From positions 124,001-188,000 of the forward strand of contig NZ_JAHCTA010000001.1 of assembly GCF_018474025.1 (NCBI RefSeq): 64,000 bases of DNA. Reading direction: 5' to 3'. Source of the DNA: Alteromonas oceanisediminis (GTDB taxonomy: Bacteria > Pseudomonadota > Gammaproteobacteria > Enterobacterales > Alteromonadaceae). Numbering within the stretch: the first letter of the stretch is position 1; every line of letters begins with the position of its first letter. Position numbers and translations under genes: made by a program. Under the pieces are notes generated by a model that worked only from the letters and a program-made list of their open reading frames with translations, did not search any database and was not told the origin of the DNA. Below, piece after piece: positions 1 to 7,910 of the stretch.

Positions 1-237
1 ACAAAGACAATCAAGCAACAGTTCACTGCGGGACGCCATTGGTGAAACAAAAATATCGTAGGTGCTTTTAGTTAATTCTTCTGAATCGATACCAAAATAG
101 TAGCTCAGTGACGCATGAGGATCGGTGTCAATCAATAACACACGTTTGTTTTGCTGTGCCAGAATACCGCCTAGCGAGACCGTTGTGGTTGTTTTACCCA
201 CGCCCCCTTTTTGATTGGCAATAGTCCAGATATGCAT
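1..237 (-). CDS. ParA/Soj-family ATPase, 3' end outside window (ParC-like polar chemotaxis factor)
   Basis: Not an annotated start-to-stop frame here: I translated the minus strand from an ATG at 237-235. The protein begins MHIWTIANQKGGVGKTTT, a deviant Walker A (KGGVGKT) typical of ParA/MinD ATPases, followed by an IDTDPHAS Walker A-prime region. About 79 codons are visible and the frame runs off the left edge. It starts 6 nt after the cheB stop, so it belongs to the same transcript. In Vibrio and related polar flagellates the gene after cheB is the ParA-like ParC, which places chemotaxis arrays at the pole; position supports that role here. Family assignment is firm, the ParC role is inferred from synteny. 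Confidence 0.88.
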   Translation of the reverse strand, partial: MHIWTIANQKGGVGKTTTTVSLGGILAQQNKRVLLIDTDPHASLSYYFGIDSEELTKSTYDIFVSPMASRSELLLDCLC

Positions 238-243
238 CGCGTT

Positions 244-1335
244 CTACCCTTTCATTTCAGTCAGAATGCTGGATGCAATTGAATCTAAAGGTAGGCTTCG
301 CTGAGCTATTTTCGCGACGGTTACGGCCTGAGGCATACCGTAAACCACACTACTCTTTTCATCCTGCGCCCATACCACTGAGCCGCGCTGTTTTAACTCA
401 CTACAGCCATCACGGCCATCAGCGCCCATGCCCGTTAAGATAATACCCAGCACATCGCCCATATACACTTTGGCAATACTACTGAAGGTAACATCAACCG
501 ACGGTTTATACATTTGCTCAGGCCCGGCTACCGTGTCTAATATAGTCAGTCGCGCATTGTTGGATGTTCCGTCGACACGCATTTGTTTACCGCCGGGTGC
601 AACATAGGCATGCCCTGGCTTTAGCACATCGCCCGTTTGTGCTTCTTTTACCTGAATGGCACACAGGCTATTGAGTCGTTCTGCGAAGGCTTCAGTAAAT
701 GTGCCTGGCATGTGCTGCACAATCACAATGGGGTATGGATACGAAGCCGGGATGGGCTGCAGCACTTTCTGCAACGCGACAGGGCCGCCCGTTGAGGCAC
801 CAATGGCAAGTAATTTATAGCGCTTTCCACTGGCATACGTAGGTGCCGTTTCCACCACTGTGTCTGTTTCGGTGGGTTTACGCCCAGTCAGTACAGAGGA
901 TGACCGGAAAAATTTCTGAGTGGGCTTCTGCGCCGTTTTGCGTACTGCAATGGCGCGTACTTTATTACGCAACACCAGGGTGGCTTCTTGCCGGTTTTTA
1001 GCGATGTCCTCAAAATTCTTAGGCAGAAAATCCAGCGCCCCCGCATCCAACGCTTCTAATGTGGCCTTCGCACCATCGTGTGTTAATGACGAAAACATAA
1101 GAATGGGCACAGGATGCGCCGACATGATGCGGCGAACCGCAGTAATGCCATCCATAATCGGCATTTCAACGTCCATGGTGACAACATCGGGCCTGTGGCT
1201 AGCAATGCGAGACAACGCCATTTCACCGTTGCTCGCCTCTGCTACAACCTCGAGCAGAGGGTCTTGATTAAGAATTTCTTTGACTCGGCGACGATAAAAC
1301 GATGAATCGTCGACCACTAACACTTTAAATGACAT
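244..1335 (-). CDS. cheB: Chemotaxis protein-glutamate methylesterase CheB
   Basis: CheB removes methyl groups from (and deamidates) chemoreceptor glutamates, resetting receptor sensitivity; its activity is stimulated by phosphorylation from CheA. The 363-residue protein has an N-terminal receiver domain with the acidic pair DD (9-10) and phospho-acceptor Asp55 in VTMDVEMP, a linker, and a C-terminal CheB methylesterase domain from about residue 172. The catalytic signatures are visible: GASTGGP (Ser, near 178), QHMPGTFT (His) and GMGADG (Asp). Length and order are normal for the family. It follows cheA by 61 nt that hold a short hairpin, and precedes a ParA-like gene by 6 nt. Confidence 0.97.
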   Translation of the reverse strand: MSFKVLVVDDSSFYRRRVKEILNQDPLLEVVAEASNGEMALSRIASHRPDVVTMDVEMPIMDGITAVRRIMSAHPVPILMFSSLTHDGAKATLEALDAGALDFLPKNFEDIAKNRQEATLVLRNKVRAIAVRKTAQKPTQKFFRSSSVLTGRKPTETDTVVETAPTYASGKRYKLLAIGASTGGPVALQKVLQPIPASYPYPIVIVQHMPGTFTEAFAERLNSLCAIQVKEAQTGDVLKPGHAYVAPGGKQMRVDGTSNNARLTILDTVAGPEQMYKPSVDVTFSSIAKVYMGDVLGIILTGMGADGRDGCSELKQRGSVVWAQDEKSSVVYGMPQAVTVAKIAQRSLPLDSIASSILTEMKG

Positions 1336-1357
1336 GTATGCCTACCATCCAATGACA

Positions 1358-1378
1358 CGCATGGCTGATCGCCATGCG
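1358..1378. repeat. Perfect inverted repeat between cheA and cheB
   Basis: Arms CGCATGGC and GCCATGCG (8 bp each) flank a 5-nt loop in the 61-nt cheA-cheB spacer. No T-run follows on the minus strand, so it does not look like an intrinsic terminator. It could be an mRNA stem that adjusts the cheB/cheA ratio or protects the mRNA end; role unknown. Confidence 0.6.
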
Positions 1379-1396
1379 CTGCGCCGCGAGGCTATA

Positions 1397-3646
1397 CTAT
1401 TTTTTCAGCGCTTTGCGCGCATAACGCTTAAGCAACCCCGGAACATCCAGTATCAACGCGATGCCGCCGTCAGAGGTAATGGTTGCACCGGCCATGCCTG
1501 GGGTGCCCTGTAACAGCGCATCCAGTGGTTTAATCACAACCTCCTCTTGGCCGATAAGCGCGTCAACCACGAAACCGATCTGCTGGGTACCAATTTGAAC
1601 GACGACAACATGGCCCTTGTCTTTTTGCACAGGTTGCTTGTCGTTGCGTTGCAACCATTCACCCAAATAAAACAAGGGGATGGCTTTCGAGCGCACGATC
1701 ATGGTCAACTGACTATCCACGGTATTGGTCTTCGTAATATCCATATTGATGATTTCGTTAACCGCCCCGAGTGGTAGCGCGAAAGTTTGTTTTCCAACAA
1801 TAATCATCAACGTAGGCAATATGGCGAGTGTCAGAGGCACTTTAATATCTAAGCGCGTTCCACGCCCCATCTGAGAATCAATACTGACAGAACCGTTCAA
1901 CTGGTTAATTTTGGTTTTAACCACGTCCATGCCGACACCACGGCCTGACACTTCACTGATTTCGGTCTTGGTCGAGAAACCTGGCGCAAAAATGAGATTG
2001 AAGGCTTCAACGTCTGACATGCGGGCTGCCGCATCAGCATCGAGTACGCCTCGACTAATGGCAATCTCCTTAAGCTTTTCGGGATCCATTCCCTTACCAT
2101 CGTCTTCAATGGTCAACAAGATATGGTCACCTTCCTGTGACGCCGACAATTTCACGGTTCCCATTCTCGGTTTACCGGCCGCTTGGCGATCACCCGGCAT
2201 TTCAATCCCATGATCGACTGAGTTTCTCACCAAATGCACTAACGGATCCGCCAGCGCCTCAACCAGATTTTTGTCTAAGTCAGTTTCTTCGCCCTCAAGT
2301 TCAAGCGTAATTTCTTTTTTCAACGTACGCGCCAGGTCACGTACAACCCGCGGGAAACGTCCAAAGACCTTCTTGATAGGTTGCATGCGCGTTTTCATCA
2401 CAGCGCCCTGCAAATCGCCGGTAACGACATCGAGATTAGCAATCGCTTTAGTCATGCTCTCATCGTTCACGTCAATACCTAAGCTCAGCAAACGGTTGCG
2501 CACCAACACCAGCTCACCCACCATGTTCATGATTTGGTCAAGTCGTTTAGTGTCTACGCGAACGGTAGTCTCAGCCTGGGGAGGCGCAGGAGAGGCTTTT
2601 TTATCTTCCTTCTTAACTGGCGTTGCCGGTTTCGCCTCGGCTTTAGCTGGTGCTGCTGCGGGTTTCGCTGGTTCCGATTTAGCGGCCGGCGCTTTCGCTG
2701 CGGCTGCAGGCTTGTCGGCTGGCTTGGCGGGTGACTTATCGACAGGCGGTTTAGGTGGCTCTGATTTTTGCGGTGCTTTCGCCGCAGGTCCTTGCCCCTG
2801 GCCATGCAGTTGATCCAGTAACGACTCAAATTCGTCGTCGGTAATTTCATCGCTTTCCGCACTTGACGCTGCCGGCTTGCTGGTAGGCTCCGCTGGCTTT
2901 TCTTCTTTGGCAGCGGCAAACTGGCCTTTGCCGTGCAACTGATCCAATAACGCTTCAAACTCATCGTCGCTGATATCGTCATCGCCTTGGGCTGGCGCTT
3001 GCGTCGCCTTTGGCGCTGCTTTTTCAGGTGCTTTTGCTGCGGTTGGGCCACCACCATCACCGTGCAATTCATCGAGCAACGCTTCAAACTCATCGTCAGT
3101 AATTTCGTCGATGTCGCCCTCTGTTGAGGCTGCCGGCGTTTCGGCTGGCGCGTCTACGGTTTCTTCAACGGCAAATTCAATCTCTTCTGCAGGATCATCC
3201 GCAACCGTGTCGACACTCTCTGACTCAACGGCGTCAAAGATATTTTCATCGGGCGTTTCGGGTTTGCTGAGTTTGTGTAGAATATCAATCAATTCAGGTG
3301 AGGCGGGTTCAAGTGGCTCTCTGGCTTTGACGCGGTCAAACATTTCTACGACAACATCGGTTGCCTGAAGAATGACGTCCATGAGTTCGGGGGTAAGAGA
3401 ACGCTGACCATTACGCATGACGTCGAACACGTTTTCAGCGCCATGGCATATATCAACCAACTCAGTTAACGATAAGAAGCCCGCGCCGCCTTTAACGGTA
3501 TGATACCCGCGAAAAATAGCGTTGAGTAGATCCGCATCTTCCGGATTATTTTCCAGATCAACGAGTTGTTCTTGTAATTGCTCCAGTATCTCCCCAGCTT
3601 CCACTAAGAAGTCCTGCAATATTTCCTCGTCTACATCGAACGCCAT
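1397..3646 (-). CDS. cheA: Chemotaxis histidine kinase CheA
   Basis: CheA is the autokinase of the chemoreceptor array and passes phosphate to CheY and CheB. The 749-residue protein shows an N-terminal HPt domain with His49 in GYHTVKGG, a long Ala/Pro/Lys/Glu-rich linker (about 130-370), a dimerisation domain (from about 375, DQIMNMVGELV), an HATPase domain (N box HLVRNSVDHGIE, G boxes DDGKGMD and GRGVGMDVV) and a C-terminal CheW-like domain. The linker holds three copies of an acidic helix motif (separate entry). Start is an ATG with AGGAG upstream. It lies 12 nt after cheZ in the minus-strand chemotaxis operon. Confidence 0.97.
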   Translation of the reverse strand: MAFDVDEEILQDFLVEAGEILEQLQEQLVDLENNPEDADLLNAIFRGYHTVKGGAGFLSLTELVDICHGAENVFDVMRNGQRSLTPELMDVILQATDVVVEMFDRVKAREPLEPASPELIDILHKLSKPETPDENIFDAVESESVDTVADDPAEEIEFAVEETVDAPAETPAASTEGDIDEITDDEFEALLDELHGDGGGPTAAKAPEKAAPKATQAPAQGDDDISDDEFEALLDQLHGKGQFAAAKEEKPAEPTSKPAASSAESDEITDDEFESLLDQLHGQGQGPAAKAPQKSEPPKPPVDKSPAKPADKPAAAAKAPAAKSEPAKPAAAPAKAEAKPATPVKKEDKKASPAPPQAETTVRVDTKRLDQIMNMVGELVLVRNRLLSLGIDVNDESMTKAIANLDVVTGDLQGAVMKTRMQPIKKVFGRFPRVVRDLARTLKKEITLELEGEETDLDKNLVEALADPLVHLVRNSVDHGIEMPGDRQAAGKPRMGTVKLSASQEGDHILLTIEDDGKGMDPEKLKEIAISRGVLDADAAARMSDVEAFNLIFAPGFSTKTEISEVSGRGVGMDVVKTKINQLNGSVSIDSQMGRGTRLDIKVPLTLAILPTLMIIVGKQTFALPLGAVNEIINMDITKTNTVDSQLTMIVRSKAIPLFYLGEWLQRNDKQPVQKDKGHVVVVQIGTQQIGFVVDALIGQEEVVIKPLDALLQGTPGMAGATITSDGGIALILDVPGLLKRYARKALKK
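2803..3111 (-). repeat. Three copies of a DDEFEALLDQLHG motif in the CheA linker
   Basis: Within cheA the peptide ITDDEFEALLDELHG (near residue 180), ISDDEFEALLDQLHG (near 223) and ITDDEFESLLDQLHG (near 265) recur at 40-43 residue spacing, separated by low-complexity Ala/Pro/Lys sequence. The DNA copies lie near 3058-3111, 2931-2985 and 2803-2859. In Vibrio CheA a linker region (LID) binds the polar adaptor ParP; the repeats sit where such a docking region would be. The docking role is inference. Confidence 0.85.
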
Positions 3647-3658
3647 TAATATGCTCTC

Positions 3659-4405
3659 CTAAAACCCTAAGCTAGACAGCAGGTCATCGACATCATCTTG
3701 CCCGCTTACCACATCATCTCGTTGATCAGCATCGATGATTGGACCCTCTGCAGTCACTGTATCGGTCTTTTTCTCGATTTTTTGAGCTTTATGCGATGTA
3801 TCTCTATCGCCAAATGCCGTGAGCATATGCACCAAGCTGTCTTCAACCTCCTTGACAAGCTCTATGACGCGGCGGATCACCTGACCCGTCAAGTCCTGAT
3901 ACCCCTGCGCCATCAACACTTCAGTCAGTAATGAATTTAACTTTGCAGAATCCGCTGATGCATCTTCTAATAACTTATCTAGCTCCAAACAGAGGGCTTT
4001 AAACTCACCCACCTCAATTTGGCGCGTCATCAGCTTCTTCCACTCGGGAAGTATTTTTGCGATCCGCTCATTGAGCGACTCGGCGAGAGGCATGCTGGAT
4101 TCAACGGCGTCCATGGTGGTGTTGGCCGCTTTTTCTGTTTCTTCAATCACATACAAAAGACGAGATTGCGCATCAGGAATTTCGTCACTCGCAAGCCCTT
4201 TGATACGTTCATCAATCTGAAAGCTATTTAACGAATCATGCAATTGACGGGTTAGTTTGCCGACCTCCGCAAACAGTTCAATAGACTCCTTCATTGATGC
4301 TACTTCAAGGAGCGCTTTTGCAGACTCGTTATCGCCCGCCTCTAAATATTCGACAAGCTGTTTTGCTTCTTCTAGCGATATTGGCACGTTGGAAGTATCA
4401 CTCAT
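3659..4405 (-). CDS. cheZ: Chemotaxis phosphatase CheZ
   Basis: CheZ dephosphorylates CheY-P and so terminates the tumble/reversal signal. The 248-residue protein is predicted largely helical, with the central signature QDLTGQVIRRVIELV (about 165-180), whose Gln is the catalytic residue of the family, and an acidic C-terminal tail ending DDVDDLLSSLGF, the part that binds CheY. The ATG at 4405 is preceded by a weak GGGGAC. It lies between cheY (109 nt upstream) and cheA (12 nt downstream). Family and context agree fully. Confidence 0.95.
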   Translation of the reverse strand: MSDTSNVPISLEEAKQLVEYLEAGDNESAKALLEVASMKESIELFAEVGKLTRQLHDSLNSFQIDERIKGLASDEIPDAQSRLLYVIEETEKAANTTMDAVESSMPLAESLNERIAKILPEWKKLMTRQIEVGEFKALCLELDKLLEDASADSAKLNSLLTEVLMAQGYQDLTGQVIRRVIELVKEVEDSLVHMLTAFGDRDTSHKAQKIEKKTDTVTAEGPIIDADQRDDVVSGQDDVDDLLSSLGF

Positions 4406-4514
4406 CCAGTGTCCCCTTTGTCAGTCACTCGACCACGTCAGTTCGCTCATTGTTATTCTGCTCATATCCCGCAGTGCTAGGTGGGGAGCAGATAGCGATC
4501 ACTGACTGTACGGA

Positions 4515-4898
4515 TTACCCTAAGCGTTCGAAAATCTTTTCTAGTTTTTCTTTCAGCGTCGCTGCGGTAAAAGGCTTAACCACGTAGCCATTCACGCCTG
4601 CTTGGGCAGCCGCGACGATTTGCTCTTTCTTGGCTTCAGCGGTGACCATCAAAACGGGTAAGTGCTTAAGACCATCGTCGGAGCGGATCGCTCTTAAGAG
4701 GTCGATGCCCTGCATACCTGGCATATTCCAGTCAGTGACCACAAAGTCAAAGTCGCCCTGCTGCAGCATTGGCAATGCAGTACTACCATCATCTGCTTCC
4801 TGAATATTGGTGAAACCCAAGTCTTTAAGCAGATTTTTTATGATGCGTCTCATCGTTGAAAAATCATCAACAACGAGAATTTTCATATTTTTATCCAA
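4515..4898 (-). CDS. cheY: Chemotaxis response regulator CheY
   Basis: CheY-P binds FliM/FliN at the flagellar switch and changes motor rotation. It is a single receiver domain with the acidic pair in ILVVDDFST, phospho-acceptor Asp in [11 protein letters not shown], the Thr switch residue (MVTAEA) and the conserved Lys (VVKPFT). I chose a TTG start at 4898-4896 (protein [12 protein letters not shown], 127 residues) because GGAGG ends 5 nt upstream of it; Vibrio-type CheY has a similar NKNMKIL N terminus. The alternative is the ATG at 4886 (123 residues), with poor SD spacing. It is 42 nt downstream of fliA. Confidence 0.95.
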   Translation of the reverse strand: MDKNMKILVVDDFSTMRRIIKNLLKDLGFTNIQEADDGSTALPMLQQGDFDFVVTDWNMPGMQGIDLLRAIRSDDGLKHLPVLMVTAEAKKEQIVAAAQAGVNGYVVKPFTAATLKEKLEKIFERLG

Positions 4899-4940
4899 AA
4901 CAGCCTCCACTGAGGAACATATCAATTGTTGTTATTATTA

Positions 4941-5669
4941 CTATTCAGTCATTTGCCATGACTGCATGCGAGATTTTAACTTAAGCATGGCTTGGCTGTG
5001 GATCTGACTAACACGAGATTCACTGACCTCAAGCACTTCACCAATTTCTCGCAAATTCAGTTCTTCGTCATAATAGAGCGACAATACAATTGCTTCGCGC
5101 TCCGGTAAAGTGGTTATCGCCTGCGCCAGCGCTTTCTGAAACGAGCCTTGCATTAAATCTTGAAATGGCGTGTCAGATCCCTTGGTTTGTTCATCACCGA
5201 TAACATCTTCTGACACACCCAAATCTTCGATGGCAACGAGTTTACCCGCATTTACCTCATTTAGCATCTGGTGATACTGATCCAGCGATACATCGAGCTT
5301 CGCCGCGATATCTATATCACGCGCATCCCGCCCCGTTTCCCGTTCGACCTGATTAATCGCTTCGGTGATTGTGCGACTATTTTTATGCACTGAACGCGGT
5401 GTCCAGTCGCCTTTGCGAATTTCATCCAGCATGGAACCGCGAATGCGGATGCCAGCAAACGTTTCAAAACTGGCACCTTTTGAGCCATCGAAATTTTTCG
5501 CGGCCTCTAATAAACCGATCATACCGGCCTGGATTAAATCATCGACAATAACGCTAGCAGGCAATCTGGCCATCAAATGGTGCGCAATCCGTTTCACCAG
5601 CGACGCGTGGCGCTCAACGATGGCGTTCATATCGACTGCTTGCTGGTATGCTGCCACCTTACTATTCAC
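4941..5669 (-). CDS. fliA: RNA polymerase sigma factor FliA (sigma-28)
   Basis: FliA directs RNA polymerase to late flagellar, motility and chemotaxis promoters (TAAA-N15-GCCGATAA) and is held by the anti-sigma factor FlgM until the hook is complete. The 242-residue protein has region 2 (LIQAGMIGLLEAAKNFD, FETFAGIRIRGSMLDE), region 3 and region 4 (LPEREAIVLSLYYDEELNLREIGEVL cut here into parts: LPEREAIVLSLYYDE and LREIGEVLEVSESRVSQIH). Start is GTG at 5669, overlapping the flhG stop by 4 nt (GTGA), so the two are probably coupled. A matching promoter occurs at 32406 in this same window. Confidence 0.97.
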   Translation of the reverse strand: MNSKVAAYQQAVDMNAIVERHASLVKRIAHHLMARLPASVIVDDLIQAGMIGLLEAAKNFDGSKGASFETFAGIRIRGSMLDEIRKGDWTPRSVHKNSRTITEAINQVERETGRDARDIDIAAKLDVSLDQYHQMLNEVNAGKLVAIEDLGVSEDVIGDEQTKGSDTPFQDLMQGSFQKALAQAITTLPEREAIVLSLYYDEELNLREIGEVLEVSESRVSQIHSQAMLKLKSRMQSWQMTE

Positions 5670-6532
5670 CCGTTATCACCTACCGCCTTGCGGGTAAGCA
5701 ACTGTTCAAGGAAAAACTCTAAATGCCCGCCCGGCTGATTGGGTATCGGCCAATGGCTTGCCGTTTTAGCTAACTCTGTAATGGCGGTCGACGCTGGCGA
5801 TGCAGGAAACGCGTCTACGATAGGCTGTTGCTTACGCACCGCTTTGCGAATGTTTTCATCGAAGGGAACGGTCGCGACGAGCTCCAAGGCGACATCAAGA
5901 AAGCGACCGGTCACTTTAGACAACTTGCTAAATAATTCCTGCCCTTCACGGGCATTGCGCACCATGTTGGCGACAATTTTAAATTTAAATACACCGTGTT
6001 CACGATTGAGAAGCTTGATCAACGCATAGGCATCCGTTAACGATGTCGGTTCATCACATACAACCACCATGATGTCTTGCGCGGCACGAGAAAAACTCAG
6101 CACCATGTCTGAAATGCCGGCTGCGGTATCGACGATAAGCACATCGATCGGGCTTTGCAACTCGCTGAATGCCCGAATGAGCCCAGCATGCTGGGTGGGC
6201 GAAAGCTCTGTCATGGATTGCGAACCAGAGGTTGCTGGCGCTATTTTGATGCCGTGCGGCCCCGTCACCAACACTTCATCTAAAGTACATTCTCCGGATA
6301 ACACATGAGACAGGTTTTTATCTACCCGTAACCCCAACATGACATCCACATTGGCCAAGCCAAGGTCTGCATCGAGCACCAAAACCCGTTGCCCCTGCTT
6401 AGCCATAGCGATAGCAGTATTCAGCGTGATGTTGGTTTTACCCACACCGCCTTTACCGCCCGTCACCGCAATGACTTTAATTAAACGTGACTGTTTCATT
6501 TTTCGTAAGCCGCTAGCCTGATCTTCAATCAT
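5666..6532 (-). CDS. flhG: Flagellar number regulator FlhG/FleN (MinD-type ATPase)
   Basis: FlhG (FleN) limits flagellar number: it antagonises FlhF at the pole and, in Pseudomonas and Vibrio, restrains the master regulator FleQ/FlrA. The 288-residue protein has the deviant Walker A GGKGGVGKT (about 26-34), the Walker A-prime LDADLGLANVDVMLGL, and the switch II region VLIVDTAAGISDMVL. A second in-frame ATG (codon 13, MKQSRLIK) is a possible start; the first ATG overlaps the flhF stop by 4 nt (ATGA). The pairing flhF-flhG-fliA is characteristic of polar flagellates. Confidence 0.96.
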   Translation of the reverse strand: MIEDQASGLRKMKQSRLIKVIAVTGGKGGVGKTNITLNTAIAMAKQGQRVLVLDADLGLANVDVMLGLRVDKNLSHVLSGECTLDEVLVTGPHGIKIAPATSGSQSMTELSPTQHAGLIRAFSELQSPIDVLIVDTAAGISDMVLSFSRAAQDIMVVVCDEPTSLTDAYALIKLLNREHGVFKFKIVANMVRNAREGQELFSKLSKVTGRFLDVALELVATVPFDENIRKAVRKQQPIVDAFPASPASTAITELAKTASHWPIPNQPGGHLEFFLEQLLTRKAVGDNG

Positions 6533-7884
6533 ACTGCTCGTGCTGAATCTGACGCTACTGTTTTGCTAGTATGGTGCAACTTGTACTTTTTATAAAGCCT
6601 TGCTGCAAGAGAAATAAGATTTTTTGCGTTCGCGGAGGCAATATCCTCGGGAACTTTTTGACCGTCAGTCACAAAGCTCAATGGCAGGTTATGATTAATC
6701 GCCACGCTTAAGGCCTCTCCCAATGAGTAACACTCATCCAATTTGGTGAGAATGCAACCGCTCAAGGGTATTTTTCCGTACGCTGAAATCGCCCCATTCA
6801 AGGTGGCGTATTGCGCACTAGCCTGAGCCACTAAATAGTATTTTACTGCAACATTACGGTTGTGCTGAAATTGATTTAACTGCCCGATCAGGCGAGCGTC
6901 TCGTTGTGAAAAACCGGCGGTATCAATCAGGATCATTCGCTTGTGGCGCAACTGGTGCAGTGTATCAGCCAGCTCTTCCCCGCTTTGCGCTTTTTTGACG
7001 GTGCAGCCAATAATCTTCCCGTACGTCGCCAGTTGTTCAAACGCGGCAATACGATAGGTATCAATGGTGACCATGGCAACGTGCTCTGCGCCATATTTTT
7101 GCGCATAACGTGCGGCCAATTTAGCCACCGTAGTCGTCTTGCCCGTGCCTGTTGGTCCCACGAGGGCAACAACCCCTGATTGCGCTAATAGGTTCTGACC
7201 TTCAATCCGCAATCGATTAGCAATGAGCTTGAGTAACATTAACCATGCCTGACGTTCATCGGCCTCTGAAGGCAAATAATTCACTAACTGCTGTGCCAGT
7301 GCTTTATCGATTCCCATTTCAAAAAGTTGTTCTAATAGATAACTGTGCAATGGGTTTTTGACTTGATACTGCTGCTGCGTGAGACCTGCTACTTGAAAGG
7401 ATAACACATTGCGCAGCGACGCAAGTTCGGCGCGCATATCGTTTAATTGTGAAGAAAATGGCACCTCGCGTTCGCTCTGGTCGGCCGATAACATGTCAGG
7501 CTCCGGCGTTTCATACGCGCGTGTGCGACCCGCGCGACTGTGCTCTGCTTTAGCAGGCGCAGGCGCTAACGCCGGCTCGTCTGGTCGAGGTTGATGCTGC
7601 TCCTGGGCTTCGCGCTGTTTGTCCAACAACGCACGCAAGCTGTCCGGTCCATCATCACCAATGATTTCGCTTAATGTCGGAACGGCTTTCTTGCGCACAG
7701 GTGAGCTAGTCGAAGGCTTAGCAACAGCCGCTTTGACGACGGGCTCTTTATCATAGGCCGCAACAAGTTCAATCCCACCATCGCGCTTTCGGGTTGACAT
7801 GATCACAGCGTCGCTGCCCAGCTCATCTTTAACTTGCCCTAAGGCTTCGCGCATATCTTTACCGAAAAAGCGTCTAATTTTCAT
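6529..7884 (-). CDS. flhF: Flagellar placement GTPase FlhF
   Basis: FlhF is an SRP-type GTPase that marks the pole at which the flagellum is built. The 451-residue protein has an N-terminal B domain (KIRRFFGKDMREAL), a low-complexity linker (about 90-140), an N domain, and a G domain with G1 VGPTGTGKTTTVAKL (near residue 245), DTYRIAAFEQL, G3 DTAGFSQRD and G4 TKLDE. Length is normal. The ATG at 7884 has GGAG about 8 nt upstream. It lies 26 nt after flhA and overlaps flhG by 4 nt. Confidence 0.96.
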   Translation of the reverse strand: MKIRRFFGKDMREALGQVKDELGSDAVIMSTRKRDGGIELVAAYDKEPVVKAAVAKPSTSSPVRKKAVPTLSEIIGDDGPDSLRALLDKQREAQEQHQPRPDEPALAPAPAKAEHSRAGRTRAYETPEPDMLSADQSEREVPFSSQLNDMRAELASLRNVLSFQVAGLTQQQYQVKNPLHSYLLEQLFEMGIDKALAQQLVNYLPSEADERQAWLMLLKLIANRLRIEGQNLLAQSGVVALVGPTGTGKTTTVAKLAARYAQKYGAEHVAMVTIDTYRIAAFEQLATYGKIIGCTVKKAQSGEELADTLHQLRHKRMILIDTAGFSQRDARLIGQLNQFQHNRNVAVKYYLVAQASAQYATLNGAISAYGKIPLSGCILTKLDECYSLGEALSVAINHNLPLSFVTDGQKVPEDIASANAKNLISLAARLYKKYKLHHTSKTVASDSARAV

Positions 7885-7910
7885 GGTTCAATCTCCAAGT
7901 TATACGCACG

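Noticed and set aside
2271-2813. Plus-strand open frame of 180 codons opposite cheA
   Set aside because: It is an antisense shadow of the Ala/Pro/Lys-rich linker codons of cheA, with no domain or start context.
2554-3093. Minus-strand frame of 179 codons inside cheA
   Set aside because: Arg/Gln/Lys-rich out-of-frame reading of the repetitive CheA linker; the repeats in it come from the repeated motif of cheA.
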